From a virus, in the IMG/VR virus record IMGVR_UViG_3300011432_000024, positions 1-44,974 of that record: a stretch of 44,974 nt of DNA. The stretch is one strand, 5' to 3'. The notes beneath the pieces were generated by a model that was not told the DNA's origin, searched no databases, and saw only the letters and a list, made by a program, of their open reading frames with translations. Positions 7,086-13,208 of the stretch are shown here, one piece after another. Each line of letters opens with the position of its first letter. Position 1 is the stretch's first letter. A program made the position numbers and the translations under genes.

Positions 7086-7214
7086 CTACTGCTCCTCTCG
7101 GACATCGACGTCCACGCTGTTGCAGCGCGAGCACTGCGGGCCGGTCTTCGCGTCCGCCGCGACCTTCCACTTCTTGCCGCACTCGTTGCAGATGACCGGC
7201 ACCTTCGCGCTCAT
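7086..7214 (-). CDS. 42-aa zinc-ribbon peptide
   Basis: ATG at 7214 overlaps the upstream TGA (ATGA). The peptide has CNECGKKW at 9-16 and CSRCNSVDVDV at 28-38: a full two-pair zinc ribbon in only 42 residues. Function unknown; possibly nucleic-acid binding. Confidence 0.65.
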   Translation of the reverse strand: MSAKVPVICNECGKKWKVAADAKTGPQCSRCNSVDVDVREEQ

Positions 7215-7402
7215 GGCTGTTCGCTCCGTTTCGGTTTCGCGTCCGTCTTCTCGCCCCACATGCTCAGCACGACGTGCGCCCGCGTGCTCTCCCGCCGCAT
7301 CAACAACTCCTGCCGCGTCGTCGCCGTCTTCCGGCACTGCGGACAGAACGTCGCGCCCGTCAGGTCTTCCATCAGCGGCGAGTCGCAGCGGCGGCAGGTC
7401 AT
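7211..7402 (-). CDS. 63-aa zinc-ribbon protein
   Basis: ATG at 7402, ATGA overlap. MTCRRCDSPLMEDLTGATFCPQCRKTATTRQELLMRRE shows CRRC at 3-6 and CPQC at 20-23, a compact zinc ribbon followed by a basic helix. Third zinc-ribbon gene within a kilobase. Confidence 0.65.
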   Translation of the reverse strand: MTCRRCDSPLMEDLTGATFCPQCRKTATTRQELLMRRESTRAHVVLSMWGEKTDAKPKRSEQP

Positions 7403-7617
7403 CCCCGGCTCCCGCGTCCAAACTTCACGAGCGACTCGCCCCGCGCGTACTGCTCGAGCTTCGCCCGCGACCAGCGCGCCCGCGTCAACGGCCGCGCCAC
7501 CATGAAGCAGTCCAACTGCTTCGACCGGAGCAACTCGTAAAACTTCGACTTCTTGCAGCGCAGCCGCGCGCAGAGTTCGTCGTCCGTCAGTAGGTCGTGG
7601 TCGGTGGTCAGGTTCAT
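7399..7617 (-). CDS. MerR/excisionase-type helix-turn-helix protein
   Basis: 72 aa. LLTDDELCARLRCKKSKFYELLRSKQLDCFMVARPLTRARWSRAKLEQYARGESL has the layout of helix-turn-helix domain 17 (excisionase/AlpA type): a short HTH, a wing FMVARPLTRARW, then a final helix. It could serve as an excisionase directing the integrase, or as a regulator. It is far from the integrase gene (about 3 kb, other strand), as xis may be when it belongs to the early lytic transcript. Confidence 0.7.
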   Translation of the reverse strand: MNLTTDHDLLTDDELCARLRCKKSKFYELLRSKQLDCFMVARPLTRARWSRAKLEQYARGESLVKFGRGSRG

Positions 7618-7979
7618 GCGCGTCTCCGGTCGTTGGCCGTGAGCACGGTGTCAATGCGGATGACCGCGCATTCGGCCGCGAGCGCGATCACGAGTTCGCG
7701 CTGGAAGTCCGCGCCGAGGCTCCACAACTTGGCGAAGTTGGCCGTTTCAATGCCCGCGATCCAGCGCGACAGCGCGGACTGATCGGCGTAGCCCATGCTC
7801 GATGCCGCGGCTTTCTTTTCGATCCCGGCCGCGACGAGCGCGCGTTCAATCGAGCGGCCAATCACGCGGCAAAACTCGGCCAGCGCAAGTGGCTTGCGGT
7901 CGCCTTCGCCCCGAAGTGCGCGCATCGCTAGCATCTTGCGTGGACGCTCGCTGACGTCGTTCGCTACCGTGGAGCCCAT
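7614..7979 (-). CDS. helix-turn-helix protein, CII-like position
   Basis: 121 aa from ATG 7979; an in-frame ATG at 8030 and a later one at MLAMRALRG are alternatives. The part EFCRVIGRSIERALVAAGIEKKAAASSMGYADQSALSRWIAGIETANFAKLWSLGADFQRELVIALA reads as an atypical HTH in which ADQSALSRWIAG is the recognition region. Position: third or fourth gene behind the cro-like gene, where lambdoid phages keep cII. Whether it activates lysogeny promoters is not shown. Confidence 0.6.
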   Translation of the reverse strand: MGSTVANDVSERPRKMLAMRALRGEGDRKPLALAEFCRVIGRSIERALVAAGIEKKAAASSMGYADQSALSRWIAGIETANFAKLWSLGADFQRELVIALAAECAVIRIDTVLTANDRRRA

Positions 7980-8289
7980 GAACAAACCGCTAGCCTTCCT
8001 GCGCCACTTGGGCACATTCCAGGCGTTCATTGCGCTCGGAAAAATGTTGGAGAAGCGGCATCCCGCACTGCAAACAAATCCCGCCGCGGGCGCGGTGGGC
8101 GTGCGTGAACAACGCGCGGTCCTGCCGCCGGACCTTCAGCGACTGACTGAGCGCATCGAATATCGGACGCGCCAGTTGGGGCGGCTGCAACGTCGCCTGC
8201 GCCGCAGTGCGGCGGCCCTTGAAGATGACCTGCTCGCGCTGGCCCTTCACAGGGACACCGCCTGCTCATCCGATGAGGCGGTAGAATGA
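7978..8289 (+). CDS. possible rightward gene opposite the early operon
   Basis: 103 aa from an ATG at 7978 that shares a CATG with the leftward start at 7979; GGAG lies 3-4 bases upstream. The translation looks protein-like: a hydrophobic start (KPLAFLRHLGTFQAFIALGKML) and an amphipathic helix LPPDLQRLTERIEYRTRQLGRLQRRLRRSAAALEDDLLALAL. It runs against the early operon and competes for the same DNA with the leftward frame 7990-8250. Only one of the two is probably real. Confidence 0.35.
   Translation: MNKPLAFLRHLGTFQAFIALGKMLEKRHPALQTNPAAGAVGVREQRAVLPPDLQRLTERIEYRTRQLGRLQRRLRRSAAALEDDLLALALHRDTACSSDEAVE
7990..8250 (-). CDS. hypothetical protein (strand uncertain)
   Basis: 86 aa from a GTG at 8250 overlapping the upstream TGA (GTGA), with AGGCGG seven bases before it. 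It would fill the operon neatly, ending 10 bases before the next ATG. The translation has one Cys pair (CLQCGMP) and no clear domain. The opposite strand carries an equally long open frame (7978-8289), so the call is weak. Confidence 0.4.
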   Translation of the reverse strand: MKGQREQVIFKGRRTAAQATLQPPQLARPIFDALSQSLKVRRQDRALFTHAHRARGGICLQCGMPLLQHFSERNERLECAQVAQEG

Positions 8290-8819
8290 TTCGCCGGGAG
8301 AGAGGACAGAACCAGGCGGACATCGAAGCCGAGCGCCCGCGCGGCGGTAGACACCGCCTTGATTGTGCGGAAGCCGCCAGAGAACCAGATCGAGACCAAC
8401 GCACGGCTGCACCCGATGCGGCTTGCCAGTTCCATTTCAGTGACACCGAGGGACTGGCACAGGGTGCGAATGTCGTTCGTGATCGCAGCGATCGCATCGC
8501 GCGCCCCGCCGACATCAACGAACGTCCTGCTGCGTGGCGCAGCCTTCGCCGGAGCGACGCCATAGGGCACCTTGTTCGCCTGGTGCCACGCGCGGTGGCA
8601 CTTGCGGCACAGCCACCGAATCGCCAGCGGCTGCCCGTAGTCGTCGTGATGGGCTTCCACACCGCGAGCCTTTCCGCAGACTTCGCAGGGCTGTTTGACG
8701 AGTTCGCCTCGTCGGATGGCCGCTCGCGTGGCGCGAGTGGCGACACGCCGGGCGTCATCCTGTATGTACACCGTCGTAAACGGGAACAGTCGGCCCGTTG
8801 CCTCTTTCCGGCGGCTCAC
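8247..8819 (-). CDS. HNH-like zinc module fused to XRE-type helix-turn-helix
   Basis: 190 aa, ATGA overlap with the cro-like gene. Residues 45-79 form a four-Cys plus His module: CEVCGK (45-50), EAHHDDYGQPL (55-65), WLCRKCHRAWH (69-79), the pattern of phage HNH-like proteins that keep the zinc site. Residues 115-170 are a helix-turn-helix: LCQSLGVTEMELASRIGCSRALVSIWFSGGFRTIKAVSTAARALG. Probably a DNA-binding regulator with a structural zinc knuckle; nuclease activity is possible but not shown. It is the second gene of the leftward early operon. Confidence 0.75.
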   Translation of the reverse strand: MSRRKEATGRLFPFTTVYIQDDARRVATRATRAAIRRGELVKQPCEVCGKARGVEAHHDDYGQPLAIRWLCRKCHRAWHQANKVPYGVAPAKAAPRSRTFVDVGGARDAIAAITNDIRTLCQSLGVTEMELASRIGCSRALVSIWFSGGFRTIKAVSTAARALGFDVRLVLSSLPANHSTASSDEQAVSL

Positions 8820-9058
8820 CGCGCCACCGCCGCTTCTGGCTCCGCGGAGGGCACGATGTCTGCGGGCGATGCCTTCAGCGCCCGCGCGATTCGTGCGACC
8901 TCGCTGTTGTTTGGAGTTCGATACGCGTTCTCGATGTCCATGTACCGCCCGTACGGGAGGTCGGCCTTAATGGCCGTGTCGCGCTGGCTGATGCCGCGGT
9001 CCACGCGGAGCAGGCGTAACCGCTTCGTGATGGCTTTCATGAATCGAGAGTATTGCAT
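8816..9058 (-). CDS. Cro-like XRE repressor
   Basis: 80 aa from ATG 9058; MKAITKRLRLLRVDRG at 9040 is an equally good start and would fit the family's usual N-terminus. Helix-turn-helix: LRLLRVDRGISQRDTAIKADLPYGRYMDIENAYRTPNNSEVARIARALKASPADIV. First gene of the leftward early operon and divergent from the repressor gene at 9130, the standard cro/cI arrangement. No clear ribosome-binding site precedes either start. Confidence 0.8.
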   Translation of the reverse strand: MQYSRFMKAITKRLRLLRVDRGISQRDTAIKADLPYGRYMDIENAYRTPNNSEVARIARALKASPADIVPSAEPEAAVAR

Positions 9059-9129
9059 AACCGAAAGCGTAACGCAAACGAAAACTTTCTCGTCTGTAAC
9101 GCTTTGACGGATAGGGGGTTATCGGTTTT
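9059..9129. promoter_or_regulatory. divergent cro/repressor control region
   Basis: Seventy-one bases between divergent HTH genes. The heptamer GTAACGC occurs twice in direct repeat (9069-9075 and 9096-9102). The first lies in the palindrome GCGTAACGC (9067-9075), and AAAGCGTAAC (9064-9073) is nearly the inverse of GTAACGCTTT (9096-9105). AACCGA (9059-9064) and TCGGTT (9122-9127) form an outer inverted pair. These are candidate operators. A related GCGTAACCGC occurs just inside the cro-like gene (9014-9023). Promoter hexamers are not clear. Confidence 0.5.
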
Positions 9130-9720
9130 ATGTATTGCGACGTGGCTAAGACGTGGGGCGAGCGTTTTAAGGAAGTCCGGGCACATCTCGGCCTGACGCA
9201 GGAGCAGGCGGCGCCGAAACTGGGCTACAAGCGGGCCGCCCAGACGTCGAACCTGGAGCGCCGCGACTTGCCGAAGCCGGGCACGATCATTGAGATTGCG
9301 CGGAGGCTCGGCGTCCCGACGTCGTTTCTCTTAGAGGGCGTGGATGACGAGTACGATCCGCTCCGGCGCGATGAGATCGCCACCGTGACAGGGCAGGCCA
9401 CACCCATCGCAGATACTCCCCCCGTACGAAATGAGAGCGAATCTGTTACAACCTCCGCGACAACACCACTCGGAGGTACTTCTCGTGAACGAAGCAGCCC
9501 CCCAGCTTCTGCTCCCGATGCCGACGATGAAGCTCGTCGTCAGCAACTCGCCGCACTCCAAGCGGAGGTACAGCGGACCCAGTTCCCATCCACGACTCGA
9601 CGCGCTCCTGCACAAGTACAGTCAGATCGTGCGGACCGAGCCGGAGATCGCCCCCATTCTGGACGCCCAAGCCGACCGACTGCTCGGCACTCTCGCAAAG
9701 GACACAAGCGTGGCGCGTAA
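9130..9720 (+). CDS. XRE-type phage repressor (CI-like, no peptidase domain)
   Basis: 196 aa. Residues 8-70 are an XRE domain: WGERFKEVRAHLGLTQEQAAPKLGYKRAAQTSNLERRDLPKPGTIIEIARRLGVPTSFLLEG. The region after about residue 75 is low complexity and the last 80 residues overlap another gene in a different frame. There is no LexA/S24-type self-cleaving domain, so induction by RecA-stimulated cleavage is not expected. Divergent from the cro-like gene and upstream of the integrase, so it probably maintains lysogeny. The open frame may be longer than the functional protein, or the two frames may be joined. Confidence 0.8.
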   Translation: MYCDVAKTWGERFKEVRAHLGLTQEQAAPKLGYKRAAQTSNLERRDLPKPGTIIEIARRLGVPTSFLLEGVDDEYDPLRRDEIATVTGQATPIADTPPVRNESESVTTSATTPLGGTSRERSSPPASAPDADDEARRQQLAALQAEVQRTQFPSTTRRAPAQVQSDRADRAGDRPHSGRPSRPTARHSRKGHKRGA

Positions 9721-9982
9721 GATCGACCCGAAGCCGGAACCCCAGCGCATCCTGACGTGGCGGCGCGGCACGCCCCAAGTCGGCACCGCGAACCCGCGCC
9801 CGCCGACGCTCCCGGCCGGGCTCATCACCACCAGCGAGGAATATCACGCCGCCTGCGCGGCCATCGGCACGCTCGCCGCCCAACCCGAGGAGCCCGACAT
9901 CGAGGGCATCGTCAAGTTCTCATGTGACTATGGCGAAGCGATGGCGGCCGAGATCCGTCGTCGCGGCTGGAGGAAACGATGA
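9485..9982 (+). CDS. hypothetical protein overlapping the repressor
   Basis: 165 aa from a GTG at 9485 with a perfect GGAGGT seven bases upstream (9472-9477), the strongest ribosome-binding site near here. It overlaps the repressor frame by 236 bases in the +1 frame. Helical parts: PRLDALLHKYSQIVRTEPEIAPILDAQADRLLGTLAK and a C-terminal EEYHAACAAIGTLAAQPEEPDIEGIVKFSCDYGEAMAAEIRRRGW. No family recognised. Ends in an ATGA overlap with the lipoprotein gene, so the three are one operon. Confidence 0.65.
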   Translation: MNEAAPQLLLPMPTMKLVVSNSPHSKRRYSGPSSHPRLDALLHKYSQIVRTEPEIAPILDAQADRLLGTLAKDTSVARKIDPKPEPQRILTWRRGTPQVGTANPRPPTLPAGLITTSEEYHAACAAIGTLAAQPEEPDIEGIVKFSCDYGEAMAAEIRRRGWRKR

Positions 9983-10365
9983 AGCCCGCCGTACTCGCCA
10001 TCGCGCTCCTCTCCGTCGGCTGTGGGGCTGAACCCGCCCCCACGCCCGTGCCCGTTCCGCAACCGGCCCCGGCCGCCATCGCCTCGGAAGGCTCCCTCGC
10101 CTTCGAGCTCTGCGGCCCCGGCGGCTCCCTCTGCCTGTTCTCCGGCACGGCCCGCAACACCGGCACGGGCTGCGCCGAGAATGTCCGCGGCGTGACCAAG
10201 GTCGTGGACGCGGCCGGAGTCCAGGTGGGCGCGACCGCCGCATGGTCCTACCTGTCCCGCGTGCGGGCGGGGGAGACGTTCGTCTACCGCGAGTGCTGCT
10301 TGAGTCCCGGCTTGGCCCCGGTCACGTACTCGACCGCGATCAGTTGGGACACGGTCTGGTGCTAG
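9979..10365 (+). CDS. lipoprotein with FxLYD-like domain
   Basis: 128 aa, ATGA overlap with the gene above. N-terminus MKPAVLAIALLSVGCGAEPAP is a lipoprotein signal with a lipobox-like S-V-G-C (Cys15), then a Pro/Ala linker. The rest matches the FxLYD layout: LFSGTARNTGTGCAENVRGVTKVVDAAGVQVG followed by LSRVRAGETFVYREC, an immunoglobulin-like fold of secreted bacterial proteins. Six or more Cys suggest disulphides outside the cytoplasm. It is in the lysogeny operon between repressor and integrase, so it is probably made by the lysogen and placed on the cell surface or in the periplasm. Confidence 0.75.
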   Translation: MKPAVLAIALLSVGCGAEPAPTPVPVPQPAPAAIASEGSLAFELCGPGGSLCLFSGTARNTGTGCAENVRGVTKVVDAAGVQVGATAAWSYLSRVRAGETFVYRECCLSPGLAPVTYSTAISWDTVWC

Positions 10366-11439
10366 GTGGGGGAGAAGGGGCCGGGCGTCCATCGGCACGG
10401 GGCGGGCTGGCGGGCCGTCGTCAGCCAAGGCCGAGACCGGCCCCCGCTCCGTCGGACGTTCCCGCTCGAGACGAGCGCGGCCGAGATGCAGAACTGGCGG
10501 CGGGACGCGCAGGCGAGCCACCGTGTCAACCGGAAGCGCCGCGCCACCCGCGGGGCGTTCTCGAGCGATGCCCGCCGCTATCTGGCCGCCGTGACGGCCA
10601 TGCCGTCCTATAAGGAGCGCGTCTACCAGATCGGCCTGTGGGTCACGGAGTTTGGCGATCGCCAGCGGGACAGCCTACAGGCGTCTGACATCCGCGCCGT
10701 GCGCGACCGCTGGCTGACGCAGCCGCGGAAGCGGGACGACCCGCGGCCGTTATCCCCGCACACCGTCAACCTGCGCCTACGCGCCCTCAGCAACCTCTAC
10801 CGCGTGCTGGACGGCCGGCGGGCTGAGAACCCGGTGCGCGAGGTGGACGAAGCCCCAGAGCCCGACGCGCGGCCCCGGGCGCTGTCCTACGAGGTCATCG
10901 AACAAGTACTGGCGGCCTTGCCAGACCGCGGGCGGGCGGGGAAGGGCGACACGCGGCCAAAGTGGTCGCAGACGCGCATCCGGCTCCGCTGTCTCGCCTT
11001 CTGCCAGATCACCCCGAAACAGCTGAAGACGATCATGCCCGCCGACTTGGACCTGACCCGTGAACGGTTGCGTCTGCCGGCGAGAGGGAAGGGGAAGGGC
11101 TCCGAGGCCATCTGGGTGCCGCTGGTGCCCGCCGCCGTGGAGGCGTTTCGGGACCTCGTGGCCAATGGGCTGTGCGGGCCGTTCTCGTGGGGCTCGCTGT
11201 CGAAAAGCTGGCATCGGGCCGTGAAGGCCGCCGGGCTGCCGCGCATGACGCCCTACCAGCTTCGGCACACGTTCGGCACGCTCATCTACCGGGCCACGCG
11301 GAGCCGGGACGCCGTCCAGCAGTTGATGCAACACGCCTCGTGGAAGACCAGCCGCCGGTACACGCTGGACGCGGAGGACGACGTCCGGGCCGCCCATGCC
11401 GAGACGGTCGCTGACGCGCTGGCGAAGCTCACGAAGTGA
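10366..11439 (+). CDS. int: tyrosine recombinase / integrase
   Basis: 357 aa from a GTG directly after the lipoprotein TAG. Arm-binding region at the N-terminus, core-binding helices about 65-165 (FSSDARRYLAAVTAMPSYKERVYQIG...SPHTVNLRLRALSNLYRVL), catalytic domain 170-345. Visible catalytic residues: beta-hairpin Lys (GKGKGSEAIWVPL), R300 in YQLRHTFGTLIY, H323 in QHAS and Tyr332 in SRRYT. The first Arg is missing: the box-I segment reads CQITPKQL with Thr216 where Arg is expected, and the usual His of HxxR is Tyr297 (a tolerated change). It would integrate the phage at a tRNA-Arg gene. Confidence 0.9.
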   Translation: MGEKGPGVHRHGAGWRAVVSQGRDRPPLRRTFPLETSAAEMQNWRRDAQASHRVNRKRRATRGAFSSDARRYLAAVTAMPSYKERVYQIGLWVTEFGDRQRDSLQASDIRAVRDRWLTQPRKRDDPRPLSPHTVNLRLRALSNLYRVLDGRRAENPVREVDEAPEPDARPRALSYEVIEQVLAALPDRGRAGKGDTRPKWSQTRIRLRCLAFCQITPKQLKTIMPADLDLTRERLRLPARGKGKGSEAIWVPLVPAAVEAFRDLVANGLCGPFSWGSLSKSWHRAVKAAGLPRMTPYQLRHTFGTLIYRATRSRDAVQQLMQHASWKTSRRYTLDAEDDVRAAHAETVADALAKLTK

Positions 11440-11485
11440 CTTTCGCTTTCCCTTCAAGAATCTTCGCCCAGCCTGTCGATTCTAC

Positions 11486-11514
11486 TTGCGCTTACATGCT
11501 TGCGCTTGTATAGT
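11486..11514 (+). promoter_or_regulatory. rightward promoter for a leaderless transcript
   Basis: TTGCGC (11486-11491), a 17-base spacer, TATAGT (11509-11514): the best sigma-70-like promoter seen in the window. Transcription would start about 11521, next to the ATG at 11522, and no Shine-Dalgarno is present, so the message is probably leaderless. CTTGCGCTT occurs twice (11485-11493, 11499-11507), 14 bases apart, which could be a regulator site. The gap 11440-11521 holds nothing else. Confidence 0.65.
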
Positions 11515-11521
11515 CTCTCTC

Positions 11522-11728
11522 ATGACGAACGCGAAGATGTGCGACGGTAGTTACGGCGACGGCGTTCAGAATACATACCGCTTCCCGGCTGACGGCGTTC
11601 GTAAGGGCCGCGTCACCGCACAATGCCCGGTCTGTGGACGCCGCGTCGCGCTCGTCACCCTATACGCCGACGCTAACAAGGGGCGCGGCCTTGGACGCCA
11701 CGACGCGCCCGCCGCCTCCCAGCAGTAA
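11522..11728 (+). CDS. small zinc-binding protein
   Basis: 68 aa from the ATG just after the promoter. MTNAKMCDGSYGDGVQNTYRFPADGVRKGRVTAQCPVCGRRVALVT has Cys7 and a CPVC pair at 35-38, a partial zinc ribbon, and a Gly/His tail. First gene of a rightward operon of short genes up to 12898. Confidence 0.65.
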   Translation: MTNAKMCDGSYGDGVQNTYRFPADGVRKGRVTAQCPVCGRRVALVTLYADANKGRGLGRHDAPAASQQ

Positions 11729-11743
11729 CAGGAGCACAGGACC

Positions 11744-11950
11744 ATGACGCCACTTGATTCCGGCTGCCGCGACTGCAAGCACAGCCCCGCCTACCAGACC
11801 AGACAGCGCCAACTCGGCCGATCGTTCGTGCCGGGCTGGCGTCAGGCGTGCGAGAAGCACGCGCCCGAGACGAACAGGTTTCACGAGACGCAGCCGCTGC
11901 CGCACGCATGGCCGGACGAACTGCTGAACCGATGGAAGGCCGCGCGATGA
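11744..11950 (+). CDS. hypothetical small protein
   Basis: 68 aa with AGGAGC upstream. CRDCKHSPAYQTRQRQLGRSFVPGWRQACEKHAPETNRF contains CRDC and CEKH, enough for a zinc site. Ends in ATGA with the methyltransferase-like gene, so translation is coupled. Confidence 0.65.
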   Translation: MTPLDSGCRDCKHSPAYQTRQRQLGRSFVPGWRQACEKHAPETNRFHETQPLPHAWPDELLNRWKAAR

Positions 11951-12498
11951 GAGTCCTCGTCGCGTGCGAGTTCTCTGGCGTCGTGCGGGATGCATTCAGG
12001 GCGCAGGGCCATGACGCATGGTCGTGCGACCTGCTACCGACCGAGACGCCGGGGCCACATATCCGCGATGACGCCCGCGTGCATCTGCGCGACGGCTGGG
12101 ATCTGATGATCGCCCATCCGCCATGCACGCATCTGGCGGTGAGCGGGGCGCGGTGGTTCGCGGCGAAGCAGGAGGAGCAGGCGCTGGCGCTCGACTTCGT
12201 GCGGACGCTACTAGACGCGCCGATCTCGCATATCGCGCTGGAGAATCCTGTCAGCGTCATCAGCAGCCGCATACGCAGGCCTGACCAGATCGTGCAGCCG
12301 TGGATGTTCGGCCACGGCGAGGTCAAGGCGACGTGCCTCTGGCTGAAGGGCCTGCCGCCGCTCCGGCCGACACAACTCGTGGACGGGCGCCACGCCAGAG
12401 TCCACCGTGAGCCGCCCTCGCCTGACCGATGGAAAAAGCGCAGCCGAACCTATCAGGGCATCGCCGACGCGATGGCCCAACAGTGGGGCACTCTATGA
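11947..12498 (+). CDS. C5-methyltransferase-like protein (short)
   Basis: 183 aa, overlapping both neighbours by 4 bases. It has the order of cytosine-C5 methylases: SAM loop VLVACEFSGVVRDAF (3-17), acidic D28 in SCDLL, the PPC catalytic loop HPPCTHLAVSG (57-67, Cys60), and ENPV (99-102) at motif VI. It is about half the length of typical enzymes and has no room for a normal target recognition domain. Such short proteins are common in phages. It may modify phage DNA in the lysogen or use another substrate. Leu/Trp-rich C-terminus WLKGLPPLRPTQ is typical of this phage family. Confidence 0.75.
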   Translation: MRVLVACEFSGVVRDAFRAQGHDAWSCDLLPTETPGPHIRDDARVHLRDGWDLMIAHPPCTHLAVSGARWFAAKQEEQALALDFVRTLLDAPISHIALENPVSVISSRIRRPDQIVQPWMFGHGEVKATCLWLKGLPPLRPTQLVDGRHARVHREPPSPDRWKKRSRTYQGIADAMAQQWGTL

Positions 12499-12743
12499 AG
12501 CCGAAGAACGAAGCCGCCGCGACCTTGGGCCGCGCCAGGTGCTTCGCCTGCAAGCACGCCATTCCAGGCAAGCCGCGCCGCGTCATAACCGCTGACCGGG
12601 CGCAAATGGTCTACGTCGGGCCATGCTGCTATCAGCGCGTCCGCCGCGCCGTCGAAGGGTATCAGCCCGCACTCGGTGGTCCGCGGCTCGTCATGCCGAC
12701 GCCCGAAGAACTCGTCAATCACGCGCTGGAGTATCTACGATGA
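12495..12743 (+). CDS. small zinc-binding protein
   Basis: 82 aa, ATGA overlap at both ends. CFACKHAIPGKPRRVITADRAQMVYVGPCCYQRVRRAVEG has CFAC and a later CC, a compact metal site. The C-terminus MPTPEELVNHALEYLR is a helix. No family recognised. Confidence 0.6.
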   Translation: MKPKNEAAATLGRARCFACKHAIPGKPRRVITADRAQMVYVGPCCYQRVRRAVEGYQPALGGPRLVMPTPEELVNHALEYLR

Positions 12744-12898
12744 CCGCCAAGAAGAACCCCGCCGCCCAAGCAATGGGCCGCGCCCGCTGGGCGAAGGTGA
12801 CGAAGGAGCAGCGCACCGCCCATGCCGCGAAGATGCTGACCGCCCGCTGGGGCAAGACCCGCAAGCCGAAGGCGAAGAAGCCCGCTGGGACGACCTAA
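12740..12898 (+). CDS. small basic Lys/Ala-rich protein
   Basis: 52 aa, ATGA overlap. QAMGRARWAKVTKEQRTAHAAKMLTARWGKTRKPKAKKP: two repeats ending in ARW, then a Lys/Pro tail like that of histone H1. Similar peptides (GRARWAKVTKEQR...AARW) are widespread in bacteria. DNA or RNA binding is likely from charge alone. Last gene before attP. Confidence 0.55.
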   Translation: MTAKKNPAAQAMGRARWAKVTKEQRTAHAAKMLTARWGKTRKPKAKKPAGTT

Positions 12899-12950
12899 TG
12901 GAACGACACTGGTTGGACTCTCGCAGATTTGCTTAGACATTTTTGGACCG

Positions 12951-13173
12951 TGGGACGACGCGCAACCAGGGGCCGTCGTCGCTGCCTGCCGAGCGGAGCC
13001 CCTGCCGAACACGCGAAATGTGGCGTATTTACTGAGGTTTACGATGACACAGCAGGATGCGCGCCCGGGAGGTCTCGAACCTCCGACCCTCGGCTTAGAA
13101 GGCCGATGCTCCAGCACGAACACGCCTGTTTGCAACAACTTATCAGTGAGGACATCTTCCTGGGACGACGCGC
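12951..13173. other. probable attP region with flanking 13-bp direct repeats
   Basis: The gap 12899-13208 between two rightward genes has no credible gene. Its centre is the tRNA fragment at 13058-13112. On either side TGGGACGACGCGC occurs in the same orientation (12951-12963 and 13161-13173), placed like integrase arm sites about 95 and 49 bases from the core edges. Together they suggest a phage attachment site. The integrase gene ends 1.5 kb away, farther than usual. Confidence 0.6.
13058..13112 (-). tRNA. 3' fragment of tRNA-Arg(TCT), attP core
   Basis: Read leftward: GGAGCA, an anticodon arm TCGGC-CTTCTAA-GCCGA (anticodon TCT), a variable loop, a T-arm GGAGG-TTCGAGA-CCTCC, then CGGGCGC as the 3' acceptor strand and a G discriminator. 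The 5' acceptor strand GCGCCCG and the D-stem are absent upstream, so this is about 55 bases of the 3' end and not a working gene. Phages that integrate into tRNA genes carry exactly such a 3' portion so that the gene is rebuilt at the junction. Confidence 0.8.
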
Positions 13174-13208
13174 GCCACGCGATGTCGTGGGATAGACTAG
13201 GCGACCCC

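Noticed and set aside
13058-13160. A complete tRNA-Arg gene
   Set aside because: The 5' acceptor strand, D-arm and start are missing upstream of the anticodon arm. Only the 3' part is present, as expected of attP.
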